Positions 32,771-44,394 of a stretch of 64,000 nucleotides of DNA are shown piece after piece (positions within the stretch are counted from its first letter, which is position 1; the number at the start of each line of letters is the position of its first letter). The position numbers were made by a program, and so were the translations under genes. This DNA comes from Ixodes scapularis (lineage: Eukaryota > Arthropoda > Arachnida > Ixodida > Ixodidae): contig NW_024609836.1 of the NCBI RefSeq assembly GCF_016920785.2, forward strand, positions 5,946,406-6,010,405. Direction: 5' to 3'. Under the pieces are notes generated by a model. The model was not told the origin of the DNA and ran no database searches. It saw nothing but the letters and a program-made list of their open reading frames with translations.

Positions 32771-32845
32771 TGTAAATTTTAACACAACCTCTCTAAAAAC
32801 TGTGCCTGCTGCTGCCGCTGCTGAACGACTGTTGTGTCTGTTGTC

Positions 32846-33735
32846 ATGGTTGACGAGAGCCTTTTTCTTGCATGTCGGAAACCGTTGCCAGAGATTGGTG
32901 TCTACGCGGCATGTTCGAAATGCGGGCACGGTTACCATTTCGCGCAGTGTGCGAACGTGGATGAAAGGGCTTACAGGCCAAAGAGCTGGGAGTGTTCGGC
33001 ATGCCGGACAGGAAAACACAATAAAGCTCATGACGTAGAGAAGGCCACGAAAGCGCAAGAAATTAACATCATGTCGCTTTTAACAGAAATCAACGGCAAA
33101 CTTGCAGGCCTTGTCGGGATCACGGCAAAGGTTGACAATTTACTCAGCATGAAAGAAACCGTCTCAAGTATTGAGGAATCAGTTCAGCACATGTCAGACC
33201 AGTACGATGAAGTCCTTAAGCAAATCAAGGAACAGAACAAAGAAGTAGCTGAAATAAAAAGAAGACTTGAAAAGGTTGAGAACGGAGGAGGTCCAGAGAT
33301 CGAACAACTCCGGCAAAGCATTAACAACTTGGAGCAGTATAGTCGGCGCCAGAATCTTGAGATACATGGCCTACCACTGAAAGATCACGGAATTTTTTTG
33401 GAAACCGTAAACGCACTCACCGAAAGTGAATATCGAGGGCTTGCACCGCCTGCCAGCACGCGTTGGCAAGATTCTCGCGGTGCTAATAAGATTTAACTCG
33501 CGAGCAACTCAAGGAAAATGGATCAACAAAAATATTAACTTGTGAGAACGTCAGTCCAGCATCCGGTTTTTTGAAAATCTCACGGCGGCAAACAAAAAAT
33601 TGCTGTGGCTGGCGAAGGTAAAGGCAGAAGAACATGGCTATCAGTACACTTGGCGAAAGCATGGAAATGTGTTCGTTCGAAGGAGGGCGGGTGATCGAGC
33701 CATCAAAATTGAAAGTGAGAGCGACCTAGAAAAGA
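32846..33735 (+). pseudogene. LINE 1 ORF1 protein, frameshifted
   Basis: The ATG at 32846 gives a 216-aa frame to a stop at 33496. Residues 9-45 hold a PHD-like zinc finger (ACSKCGHGYHFAQC then WECSACR). About residues 60-150 are heptad-rich coiled coil. The motif LEQYSRRQNLEIHGLP marks the start of the nucleic-acid-binding domain as in CR1-type ORF1 proteins. Near 33420-33440 the frame shifts. The other frame continues (VGKILAVLIRFNSRATQGKW), and a third carries the C-terminus (ENLTAANKKLLWLAKVKAEE, then GYQYTWRKHGNVFVRR) to TAG near 33742. The natural product would bind element RNA and form trimers or multimers; this copy cannot. Confidence 0.75.
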
Positions 33736-33802
33736 TAAACTAGACACAAGATAGCCGTGTATAGTAGATACCACTTTACAGGATGACCGATACCACCACA
33801 AT

Positions 33803-34740
33803 TTGTTCCTACTATTACTCAGCCCTTTTAATCACCTCGTGGGGAATGCTTCCTTCAATAAAAGAGGACTATCTCTTTTCCACTTGAACGCGAGAAGCTT
33901 AAGAAACAAACAAGATGAATTAGAAATCTCTTTACACAACCTGAATGTCAAGTTTGATATTTTAGCGTTCACTGAATTTTGGTTTACCGGCAAAGATGAT
34001 GCTGTCTCATTTGAGGGATACAAAGTTGAAAGTGTTTACCGAGAAGATAAGAGGGGAGGAGGGGTTTCTTTGCATATTCGATACGGCCTTAAGCACGATG
34101 TTGTCACTCATTATTCTTTAATCTGCTGCGACTATGAGTCTCTTACTGTTAAATGTGGGCAGATGATTATAACTGTTATTTATCGTCCACCATCAGGTTG
34201 CGTGGCAAATTTTTTTGAATTTGTTGAGGATTTATTAGATTATGCTGCGTGTTCCTGTCTAAAGCTGACTTTAATTGGTGACTTCAATATTGATATTAAC
34301 TCCTCTAACCAATCATCCACAAAACTAATGGAGATTGTAGAATGTTACGGGTTTTTAAATGTTGTTGATATACCTACGAGAGTTACTATAGAAACTGCTA
34401 CTGTAATAGATTTATGTATAACAAACTGCGATCAAATTAAAATTACGGGGGTGTGTTAGCATGGAGCCTAAGTGACCACCTGCCATCTTTTTGCTTTTTT
34501 CAAAAATTCATAAATAGGTCTATGCCGGCTCCCACTATAACGTACCGACCCATCAATAACAAAACAAATCTTGATACATTTTACAGTTTGGTGTCAAATA
34601 TTAATTGGGACTTTGTGTGTAATGAAAGCGATCCTGACATATCGTACAACCTTTTTTTGAACAAGATCATATCCTTATATAATCAAGCCTTCCCATTAAA
34701 ACCCTTAGAAAACATAAGAAATCAAGAAAACCATGGGTGA
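33803..34740 (+). pseudogene. LINE 1 ORF2, AP endonuclease part
   Basis: Open frame with LFHLNARSLRNK, DILAFTEFWF, RGGGVSLHIR, VIYRPPSG and LIGDFNID, the ordered motifs of the APE-type endonuclease that nicks target DNA for target-primed reverse transcription. The frame ends at a TAG at 34457, and the last endonuclease motif, SDHLPSF, is in another frame (34453-34740). The nearest ATG (33782, ATGACCGATACC) is out of frame, so the start is also damaged. Confidence 0.8.
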
Positions 34741-36672
34741 CTCCCACGCTCTATAAAAGAATAAAAGAACGCGATATCTTGTACGATAAATTTATCAAGC
34801 TAAAAGATAAAAGTATCCTGGTCAACTACAAAAAAATTCAAAACAAATTGAACTCGGATTTAAAAAAGGCTCGACGTGAATATTAGATTAATAAATTTAC
34901 GTCCATTCTAGATGCCCCCAAGAAAATTTGGATCACTGTAAGGAATTTAATTTCAAAACCTAGTAATCCGCTTCCCCCTGAATTTGAAATAAATGGCATA
35001 AGCTATGGAGGGAAGCAGCTCTCAGATATGTTTAATGAATATTTTCTCAAATCAGGTGCACCTTCGTCTCCCCCAACCAATGACGGAAATGCCACTTCGT
35101 ACATATGTCACAACATCATCAGTTCAGTTTTCTTGCGTCCAACTGATGAGGAAGAAGTACTTAACCTGACTAATGGTCTTAAAAAACAGTACTGCTGCAG
35201 GGGAGGACGGTCTCAAATCGGAACCAATTAAGCATATTTCTAAACTAATATCCACTCCGCTAGCACATATATGCAACATGTCATTATTAGTAGGTCGTTT
35301 CCCAGACCGAATGAAAGTAGCGCGAGTTTGCGTTATACATAAGGGTGGTGCACGAAACGTTTTCAATAATTACAGGCCAATTTCTGTGTTACCCGTTTTT
35401 TTCTAAAATATTGGAACAAATAATAAATAGTCGACTAACTAGTTTTTTTTTTACAAAGCACAAAATAATTTCAGAACAGCAGTTCGGATTTCAAAGGAAT
35501 AAATCGACGGAAATGGCACTTCGAAACATTAAAGATACAATTATAACCAATATAGAAAATAAGCACTATACTATCGGAATATTTCTTGACTTTCGAAAAG
35601 CCTTCGACTCAATTAAGCACAAAATACTGTTAACAAAGCTGAGTACCTATGGTGTAAGGGGCAAAGCGCTAGAATTAATATGCAGTTACTTAAGCTCTCG
35701 TTCACAATTTACCATCTATAACGGCATTAAGTCTGATATTCAACAAATCGCATATGGTGTCCCACAAGGATCCATTCTAGGACCATTATTGTTTCTTGTT
35801 TATATTAATGATATTCTACAATTCTCGCAGTCTGCGGACATGGTATTATTTGCAGACGACTCGAATGTTTTCTTCTCCCACAATGACCTCAGACATCTCG
35901 AAAGTGTATCAAATGATTGGTTAAACAAACTATCCACGTGGCTAGTGAGAAACCAGATTGAATTGAATATTTCTAAAACTAAATATATTATTTTCAGGGC
36001 AAAAAACAAGGCACTTAATTATGAAATCGATATAAAATTTAATTCAAACAAATTAGAGAAGGTTGAATCCATAAAGTTCTTGGGTGTATGGTTTCACGAA
36101 AATTTATACTGGACAATTCATGTATCTAAACTATGTTTGACTCTCTCACGTTCAATCGGCATATTACATAAACTAAGACTTTTACTAGAAACATGGCTTA
36201 AGCGCAAACTATACAGTGCACTTGTGCACTCTCACCTACATTAATGTTCATTGGTTTGGGGGACGACATCAAAAAGCAACCTTGAAAAACTTTTAGTACT
36301 AAAAAAAAAGCAATTCGGTCCATTGCATGCTTGTGTTATAATGATCACACGTACATTTATTTTAAGAAGTATAATTTATTCACTATCCAGCAGCTAATAT
36401 TTTTCAACTTCGCGAAAGTAACCTTTAATTCTCTTAGAAGCAACACGGAGTCCTTTGTTACTCAATTTCCGTTAAGAGACACCCAATACAACTTGAGACG
36501 TGTGGAATATGATAGAGGCCAAATACGTACTAATTATGGGGAACAAACATTGAAGCCGCAATTAACACAACTTTTAAATATGCATCCACAAATTCTTGAT
36601 ATAGCAACTAAATCAAGATCTCCAAATACATTTAAAAAAATAATAAAGGATTATATTTTCAAGCATGTATAA
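34741..36672 (+). pseudogene. LINE 1 ORF2, reverse transcriptase part
   Basis: Fragments in successive frames give the whole domain: NSTAAGEDGLKSEPIKH, NNYRPISVLPVF, then a 299-aa frame (35345-36244) with EQQFGFQRNKSTEMAL, GIFLDFRKAFDSIKH, GVPQGSILGPLLFLVYINDI, FADDSN at 35849-35866 (usual form FADDT), TKYIIF and KFLGV, ending just before the expected LVWG motif. The C-terminus resumes at 36331-36672 (YFKKYNLFTIQQL, RTNYGEQTLKP, FKKIIKDYIF). Both catalytic aspartates of the DD pair and the first aspartate (LDF) are present, but at least three frameshifts and an in-frame stop near 34885 inactivate it. Confidence 0.85.
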
Positions 36673-36907
36673 AGTCTTGTAAAAAAATTCTGCCAGCCAT
36701 TTTATTGTGTTAGAAATGTACATATTTCTTGTTATTTTTGTTGTGTTCTGTGTTTCATTTGTATATGTGCTGTGTGTTCGTTACAAGAGCTGCGCCGCTC
36801 TGAAACCTGTATGGGGTACGGGACCCGAGACAGGTGTTTTAACACACCTTTTGTCCCTGCCACCCCAAAACAAAATGGCAAATAAATACAAATACAAATG
36901 CAAATAC
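36673..36907 (+). other. LINE 1 3' UTR and tail
   Basis: Non-coding 3' region ending in AAATAAATACAAATACAAAT and GCAAATAC, a short imperfect AAATAC tandem tail instead of poly-A. The next base after the tail is copy C sequence. Confidence 0.7.
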
Positions 36908-37116
36908 GAGCCATCTGCGGGAAGTTATTTCCGCGACTCCGTCGAACCTACATCCGCGGGCTCTAAGTTCACATGTGAATCATGTCTGCAGACGCCTTTT
37001 TGTAATTGGAACTCCATCCAACCCGAGATTTGAATGTTTTTTGCATTTTAGGCTTAGTAGTGCTTTTGCTGTTTCACTTCAAGAATAGGTAAGAATGCTT
37101 ATTTCGAGTAGCATAC

Positions 37117-37298
37117 CTAACACTTGGTGGCATGAGGACTCCCTTGTCGTGATGCTAATCGAAAGTCACAGGCAGGGTGATACTGTGATGCTCTTGTTGC
37201 TGGGATTACCTCCCCCATGGTCCTGGCCGGACCACAGAAGAAGATTGAGTCCAAGCTTGTGGCCACTAGGATCTCCAGATCTTGAGGCAACCAAGTAG
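37117..37298 (-). CDS. Candidate terminal exon X1, copy C
   Basis: Minus-strand acceptor (TTTATTTCCAG) then 182 nt open to TAG: TWLPQDLEILVATSLDSIFF, CGPARTMGEVIPATRASQYH, PACDFRLASRQGSPHATKC. Nearly identical at protein level to copy B 24113-24267, which ends earlier by a TGA. This is the most coherent coding block of the unit and the 3' end of the hypothetical gene. No family recognised. Whether the rest of the gene is intact elsewhere in the genome cannot be judged here. Confidence 0.45.
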
Positions 37299-38471
37299 CT
37301 GGAAATAAAAACAAATCACAATCAAGTACTTGGCAGGGCTACATTAGAATGGCTAGCATATTCTTTCGTAATCAGCACATAGATTCTTTTGATTTTATAC
37401 TTTGTACTTGTACCTATTAAAAAAACTGCTCCTTCACAGCCACAGTCATAGACACACCCCAGGACAAGGCCACACAGGCCTTGAAATGATGAGTACCGAA
37501 TTAAGGCGAATGATCAAATGCATTCATTTCACCCTCTTTCACCCCAACCTGGGAGATTTCTGTCAAATATTCACATTTAACTCTAAAGACTGTAAAAAAA
37601 ACTACTACTGCAATGCAGAGCCGTATAGTGGGAGAGTTTAGCCAGTGGGTGTGGTGACAAAGGTGCCGGAGAGCAGGAAAGGGAGGAGAGCGCCAAAGGT
37701 GGGAGAGAGAAGGCAGCAAAAAGGAGACGACCGCCATTTTGACGCAACGCTGTTGGCGCGGAGCACTGTTGAGGCTACGCGCCGTCTGTTACTGGCTTAT
37801 TTCATTTTTGCCTGAATAAAAGTTTGCGTTTAAACATGCAGAAACTTCTTTCTTTAGGTTTTTAGGCCACCGAGGATTAACACTATATTATTTTATTGCC
37901 AGAGCCTGCCAAATAAAAGGAAAGGGCAGGTGTCTGGATAGAAAGAGTTTAGTTGGCGCACCAAGAGGCTAACCAATAAAAATGGGTACTACTCTGCGCA
38001 AAAAGCCTATAAAGCGTGGATCTCTACTTGACACTAACAGCGGCACACAGTATTTATTTTACTGACTAAAGGGTACTAGATCATTATTTTCAGCTAACTA
38101 GTCAAACTAAATATTCTTCCCGACTTGCTTTTTAGGAAAATTTTTAAATTTACAAGAACTATTAAGACAACGGCTAAGAAAAAAGCAATGGCAAAACCAA
38201 CAATCGAATTCGCCCGCTCTCCAGTAGCACATTTATAGAAGGCAGACCTGCAGAATGAGCAAGCAGTCTAAAAAAGAGTATGTTCTATGTATAATTTGTT
38301 TTCATGCTGCAAAGGAAGTGCTGGAAAGAGGTTTCACAACATTAACAAGATTTCTTGCAATCAGTTGAGAACAAGTTAGAGCAGTGAACTTGTCCTTGCC
38401 CCTGGCATAACGTTTTAGTGTTGCCCATGGAAACTCAAATAAATTTGTAAATAAAAACAAAAAAGACTAAC

Positions 38472-38578
38472 CTTTATAAAAAAATCAAACTTTCGCAAAG
38501 AAAAGTTATCTTGAACAAAATATGTGGGATACAGTTGTACAGCGTCCATTTCTGTGCTGAACCAATTTTGAGGCAAAT
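38472..38578 (-). pseudogene. Exon-like block X2, copy C
   Basis: Acceptor and donor as in A and B, 107 nt, encoding LPQNWFSTEMDAVQLYPTYF and VQDNFSLRKFDFF. In frame across its length, in contrast to the 108-nt versions in A. Confidence 0.4.
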
Positions 38579-39457
38579 CTGCGACAATGAAAAAAAAAAC
38601 GCCCGAGTACAATTAAGGAAAAGACAGAAAGGATGCATACTTACAACAAAAAAATTTAGAACGACCACGGGCAGGAACCTCTGGTGAGGCTCTCGGAGTG
38701 ACTCCCTGCAATGGGCCTGCGCAGACCAGAGAACAAGATCGGTCAGAGCTTGCAGCCATAAGGTGCTTCATACCATGACGTTCCAGAAGTAGCTGCAATT
38801 GGAAGCAAAGTGCATTTCATTTCTCTGCAGAATGGAGAGTTTAATAGCTAGAATCCATTCATAAGGTGATACAGTCACGAATGCAGATTTTTCAATGCAG
38901 CACTTAATAACCAAATTGTTAACCGTGCCGGGCAACAGTAAAAGCCGAGAGCATTATTCCAAACTATCTCAGTTTAAAGTTAACCACGGCAGAAGCTGCA
39001 AGCCATGTGACCTTCTAGTTGCATGCCATGGTACCTCGAGCTTATAATCATGTGTCACACTGTTTTTGCTGCAATGGCTTGTAGTGTCAAAAGTGGTCCA
39101 GCTTAAAGAGATGCAAAGTATAGACGTTTGTGAGGGGGGTCCTGACCTAGTCTGCAGCTACATTGCGAGGTAGGACGTTCCAACCGGGATGTCTGCTGCC
39201 TGTAACCACACGACCAGCTTGTGCACAGCGATTGTTCGAGCCGAGTACATGTCCTCGACAGTGCCGTTATTTCACAAGTAGTTTTACGAATGTTAATCAT
39301 GACTGACTTAAAGAGAGACTGCATCTCAACGGCTAATGACTTGGGATACCTAACTGAATACTGATACATTAACTAAATGCAAACCAATTACCTGGCAGGC
39401 ATTAAATTTTTGAACAAGGTGGGTCGACTCCGCATTAAGTTGAAGGAGTCCATGCGT

Positions 39458-39620
39458 CAGGCACATAGCCAGGATTTTGTTTCAGGGGGGCCCACTCATG
39501 ACAAAATGCTGTATGACGGGGAGGGGGAAGAGGAGGACACATGCAAAATGGAAGATTTCGGAGAGGGAGGGGGAAGGGGGGGGCCCGGGCCCCATGGGCC
39601 TCCCCCTGGCTACGTGCCTG
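39458..39620. mobile_element. hAT-type MITE, copy C
   Basis: Same insertion as in A: inverted ends CAGGCACATAGCCAGG (one change) and CCTGGCTACGTGCCTG, with flanks CCATGCGT and CGATGCGT (one change from a perfect 8-bp duplication). The G-rich interior is interrupted by A residues here. Confidence 0.8.
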
Positions 39621-40621
39621 CGATGCGTAATAAGACAATACAAACAAAAAAATGCCTTAAAATTCCTTATGCACCCCCAAAGTGATGTGTTTTTGAAGGT
39701 AAGATACACAATGTTCTTGATTCAGAAAGTGCCTCAGCTGTACAAATGCATATGCAGTAAGGGCACTCGCCAAGCCTATTCTCCTCAGCTCTGTGCAGGT
39801 TAAGCTAAGTTAGAGTATAGAAGTACACGCTCACCGACAGCATGAAAAAGGCAGGGAGAAGTCTCCATTGTTCCACCTCCTGCCCGTCTGCTACCTTCGA
39901 TGACGTTTCAGCGCCTCATGAGCCTGGAGCGAGCACATCTGTCCAAAGTGGGGTGAAAAGCACAAACACGTGCTGGAGGACGCCCAGGCATTCTCTTTTT
40001 GTCATCGGCTATTCTACATATTTTTAGTAGGACATATTTTTAAGTGAGAAAATGTATTACAAATATGCAGTTCAACTTTGACCATAATACAGAATTCTGA
40101 TAAAGATAATGGTTGCCATTCACCATTTTCCAAATAAGTGCTCCCACCTATCGGAACATCTACACATGTGGTGCGTGAGTGGGTTCAGGACTGAGAGGCT
40201 AAAAAACAAAGCGCTCACAAGGCTTGTCTGGCCCTTCCAACCACGTGGGTACATTCGTCGCAAATCCCCAATTTTTAGACAAAATGATTTAGATTGAGCA
40301 AATCTTGTCTACGCCCGAGGTAGAACACTGAATTGTGATTCCCCCCTATTGTGCCAACCATCCTTCAACCTGCGGTACCACCTGCAAATGAATTATGATG
40401 TGCTGCGGCATGCATCCATGCTGCCTGCTTCAGAGGAAAACCACTGCTCGTGTTGAAGTCGACATCCCACAATGTACAGGCAACAATGTTTAACGAACTA
40501 AAACAAAATTGATATCATTCAATAGACACAGATAGGCTCACAAAGTGTCGACACCATGATTGTTGTTGTTGGTTTTACTCTTGCATACAAACAAAAGTGA
40601 CTTCCTCTTTCCTCGGATGTA

Positions 40622-40755
40622 CAGTAAAAACCCCTTATCTTTGTGGCCCCTATTTCTTCTCGAATCGGTCACAGAGGACATAATCGCAGCCACTGAATTC
40701 CGCAAAATTAAGGGCCGCAAAAATTAAAGGTTCGCCAACATTAAGGGGTTAACTG
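40622..40755. mobile_element. pogo/Tigger-like MITE, copy C
   Basis: Fourth copy of the element at 3067-3200, same position in the unit, right end mutated to GGGGTTAACTG. Confidence 0.6.
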
Positions 40756-41203
40756 TTCTTCCGTGTGTCACATGATGTTAACATTTCAAGGAGGCTGAAG
40801 GTATTAGTTTAAGAAAAAATTGACCTATGAAAAAAATGCCCTTCTCCAGGTTAGGCACGCTAGGTTCTTTTGCACTACCTATAAGGCGGCAAGTTTGTTT
40901 CGGCAGAGCTTTTGGTAAAACGGAGTCACAAAAGTAGCTATAATTGGCGTCAACTATTTTGTGCTGCATCATAAAGCTAGAGTAAATCCCACAGTGCTTC
41001 GGCACAGCAGTGTTCGTTGCGAGAGCATGTGTGGTTTATTGTTGCATCCCATTTGCATGGTCCAGAGAAACTAGCGCTGACACAGTTGGAGCACTCAAAA
41101 AAAAAAACAGCCGACTTTGGAAACATTGAGAGATGCACATATGCGAACTGTGCAGTTCTTAAAAGTGGGTTCGAGCAAAGGTAAAGACAATATCTATACT
41201 TAC

Positions 41204-41389
41204 AGCGGTCATACTTGATTTTCCCAAGCATGACCACTTTTCCCTCGGTAGCACCATCCAGTTAGACGCACGAGAAACACGCCCATGAGACGCCGTCGAC
41301 TCCTGGATTGAATGACGACCCGCCTGATGTCTTGGAAGGAGATTCGGAACACTGCTTTAGGCCAGATGTTTTATCTGGTAAGGCAGGGA
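41204..41389 (-). pseudogene. Exon-like block X3, copy C
   Basis: Acceptor TTTTTACTTTTAG and donor GTAAGTAT are kept, 186 nt. The frame equivalent to A unit 1 is altered by small changes near the splice donor and near CCAGTTAGACGC, where a stop appears. Non-functional as a coding exon in this copy. Confidence 0.35.
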
Positions 41390-42957
41390 CTAAAAGTAAA
41401 AATAAACAAATTTATCTGAAGTGCCACATTCCTATAGCATAAACTTTAGAATAGCAGTATTTTTTTTGAGGTCAGTGATGCGTTTTAATTAAACACAAAT
41501 GGTTGGTTTATTTGATGAACCAGCAGCCCCTATTTTGCTTAAGTGTAACGCAGTGTCTAACGTTACGTCCGACGGAACCCGGAATAAAAATTAAAGTTAC
41601 GCCCAACGTAATTGTCAAGCATTCGAGTTACGTCCGACATAACCCAAAATAAAAATTAAAGTTACCGTATTTACTCGAAAATAGGTCGAACCCTATTTAT
41701 TGGACCAACCGAGAATAAAAGAAAATTCACATATAGGTCGACCTTTTTTTATTTTTAAGAACAGGGGAAATTTTGGGCAAATGAAAGAAACAAACCTTTA
41801 TTTACATCACTCTCAGCTAAATTATGGGGCGATGCCAAAAACTTAATCACCGTCAGAACTTCTGGACATGTCATCGTTGTCCGAAGCTTCGTCAGCTGGG
41901 TAGACATTTTCGCGAATTCGCAACAATACTTCACTCACACCGTTGTAAAATGACGACAAGAAATGAAAGAAGGTGCGAAGCGACAAAAGACAAACTACAA
42001 AGACGCAAGCAAGGCCGCCGTGTCGCCATGAGCAACACGCGAGCCGAGCCGCCTCAAGCAACTAACAAAAGTAACTTTTTTTTTTCTTTTCTTGTGCGCG
42101 TTTGCGAGGATGGAGGGCAAAGTGCATGGCGCATCGCGTTCCTCTCCTTCCCCGTTGCCCAGCAAGGGGAACGCTAGAGGCGCGATGGCGAAATCCGACG
42201 CCCGAGGGGTGCACGCGATAGCGGCACCGGCCACCGCGGGCGGCGGGTCATTTCGGTTGTTTACCAAACGCTTCTTGAAACAAGAAGCGGCGCGGCTCTA
42301 CGGCAACGCCGGCTCGGTGACTCAATACGTATCGTGGGCCAAGTACGAGTCACGGCCCACGATACGAGCAACGGGCCTTTGCCGCTGTCGACCAGCGATG
42401 CGGTATCCGCGGCTTGGTGTCACGATCGGTTTGTTGTCGTGCACGTTGAATCAAAGCTCGAAGTTATGCAGTTCCTTTCCGGGACCAGCCGCACCACGTT
42501 TTCCGGTGCATCGCACGTGGAGGCCTTTCGATGCATTCAGTGAACGTAAAGATCGTGCCCGCTGTCTTCGGTGCTGTGGAAGAAGTTGGGAGACGGAAGA
42601 AGCATCAAAACCAAGGCGTTTAGGACTCCGGGCCGGGCCGCCGGTTCACTCTGAACGAGAGGCGACGTGTGTGTGCACGCTTTGAGGAAGCCTCCGGTTT
42701 CGCAGCGCCAGACTTCGCCAATCGCGACCGGACCAACCGAACCCCGAGTCCGAGAGGCTCTTGCGCAGCCAGGAACGGCACCGAGGTAGGAGCTGCTCGT
42801 TCTTCGCTACCATGCAGTTCTCAACAGTACTCGGGGCTCTCGGTGTCATTCGTGCTTGCATGGAAGCCTTTGTGACCCCTTCGGACGCGCAAGTCGTACT
42901 TCGCAAAGGTTTGGACGGGGCCGCCCTCACCGAGCAGCTCCGCTATATTCCGCTTAC

Positions 42958-43047
42958 TTATGATCGCAATAAAAGCTTGCGTTTGTTCTCGGGAAAAAAA
43001 ATTCCGGGACCGCTCTCCCCGCCGCCGACGAGGTTGGCCGTTGCCAT
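42958..43047 (-). pseudogene. Candidate first exon of the unit gene, copy C (frameshifted)
   Basis: Minus-strand ATG begins MATANLVGGGESGPG. An eight-T run shifts the frame (to FFPENKRK) relative to B. The donor GTAAGC is kept. Confidence 0.3.
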
Positions 43048-43587
43048 GTTCTCAGCTGTTCACTCGCTCCCGCAGCGAGCGCCTTCCGATAATCCTCCCC
43101 GTTCCAAAATGCGATGCGCTTTGCGCATTATGTCGTTTACATGGCCGCATATTGAATGCGGCAACTGTATTCAATGCAACTAAGTCGCATTCATGTAAAC
43201 GCGGCTCATGTTCTTTTTCGACATGTATGGTGTATGTAACGATACCGGTGGTGAACGATGGACGTTTTGTGGGAAGATGGCGGTCGTTTTTCTGCATGTA
43301 TGATTTGGTTATACCGGTTTCCTGGGATATAACCGTTTTGTGGGAAAGATGGCGGACGCCTTAGCCATCGGACGCAAAATCATACCAGCCACACCGAATC
43401 ATATCGGCAAGCAAACTGGCTGCCAGTATAGACAGACCCGGAGCCATAGCGGTGCCGGTATCTCTAGTTATGCAGAACGCCAAACCAAACTAGCTACATC
43501 CATAACACAAAGAAATTATGTTGGTGTCATACCAGAACTGTACAAGCAGCAGGTTTGTTTCTTGTACGTTTTTCTAATAGGGAAATA

Positions 43588-44198
43588 CAGCGTTTTTAAA
43601 GAACGCGTAATACGGTATCCCAGTATTATATCCTTCTAAAAAAAGTTGATTTTGTGGTTTTCAATGATTCAGCAAGTTTCTAATTGAAACCATATGTTCA
43701 TTTTCACTAATTAAAAATAATTAACAAATTGTATTTAATTATCTTACTGATCGTTACGACTAGGTCCCTATAATACCTACGCCTGGCCGTATAACTCGCC
43801 TGCACATACCGCATTATTTGAGCTTACACGACCTTTCTAAACAAATATATAAAGGTTAAAAAAATCGCCTGTACAACAGTGAAAAGGCAATACCAGCATG
43901 CTAGAGCCATATGGCTCCACCATGCTGGTATCGCCCTTTCGCGGGTATAGGATGTCCCATGTTACGTTGTGCACGTATGCTTCCGTCCGCCTTCATGGTT
44001 CCGTCATAATCCACTACGTTGGTATAGGATGTCCCACAATACGACACGGTTGTATGGTTCCGCCTGCCTGTATTGTTCCGCTGTAATCCACTATATTTGA
44101 GCCGCCTTTTCGGTGGTATAGGATGTCCTATATTGCGGTTACGCTTGTATGAGGTTTTTCCATCTTCTTTCCAATCATCGAGATTTTCCAACAGGGTT
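43588..44198. repeat. Module D2: inverted counterpart of D1
   Basis: Begins where copy C ends and reads as the complement of 28094-28696, ending ATTTTCCAACAGGGTT. The three units with GGATGTCCCA/TATAGGATGTCC words and the hairpin (43884-43937, dyad at CCATATGG) are preserved with moderate divergence. Copy C is thus bracketed by D modules in opposite orientation. Confidence 0.75.
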
Positions 44199-44394
44199 TT
44201 GCTCGTGGCTTTGAAATGTGTTTTGTATTGTTAAACGCTGCTCTTGTGAACTTCGTATAATTTTTTTTCCTTTTGTACTTTTGTATGTATGTGTTCATTT
44301 CATAGTTGTGTTGGCTTTGTGCTCTGAGCGTTTTCATTAGTGCGGAAGCTCTAATCGCACCAATGAAGATGTTTGAAATTTCTGGTCCTTTTAC

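Larger units (their letters stand above)
32492..36907 (+). mobile_element. CR1/L2-group non-LTR retrotransposon (LINE 1), near full length
   Basis: About 4.4 kb inserted in copy C. It has a 5' region with a repeated promoter-like block, an ORF1 with PHD-like finger and coiled coil, an ORF2 with AP endonuclease and reverse transcriptase, and a 3' tail of AAATAC-like repeats. Both ORFs carry frameshifts and stops, so this copy is dead. Comparison with B shows the empty site: the flanks GATTATTTTAAG and CCATCTGCGGGAAG are separated in B by about 28 bp that are missing here. No target duplication is seen. CR1/L2 group is inferred from ORF order and the reverse transcriptase motifs; the exact clade is not resolved. 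Confidence 0.85.
28697..43587 (+). repeat. Long repeat unit, copy C (right palindrome arm)
   Basis: Direct orientation, complete from D1 to the terminal motif near 43585. About 10.5 kb after subtracting the 4.4-kb LINE. Compared with A it has one copy of the 3.35-kb block, lacks about 1 kb (A 8146-9170) and has an empty site for the Harbinger element. Compared with B it has the hAT MITE and module F1 at 30945-31385. GC-rich ends near the centre (28697-28917) mirror B 27876-28093. Confidence 0.85.

Noticed and set aside
32610..33038. 142-aa ORF overlapping the LINE 5' region and ORF1
   Set aside because: It is in a different frame from the PHD-bearing ORF1 and has no domain. A shadow ORF.
17405..43587. 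Palindrome as a pure assembly or library artefact
   Set aside because: The arms differ by many substitutions and by independent transposon insertions with clean target sites, which a chimeric inverted read would not produce. Long-read confirmation is still desirable.
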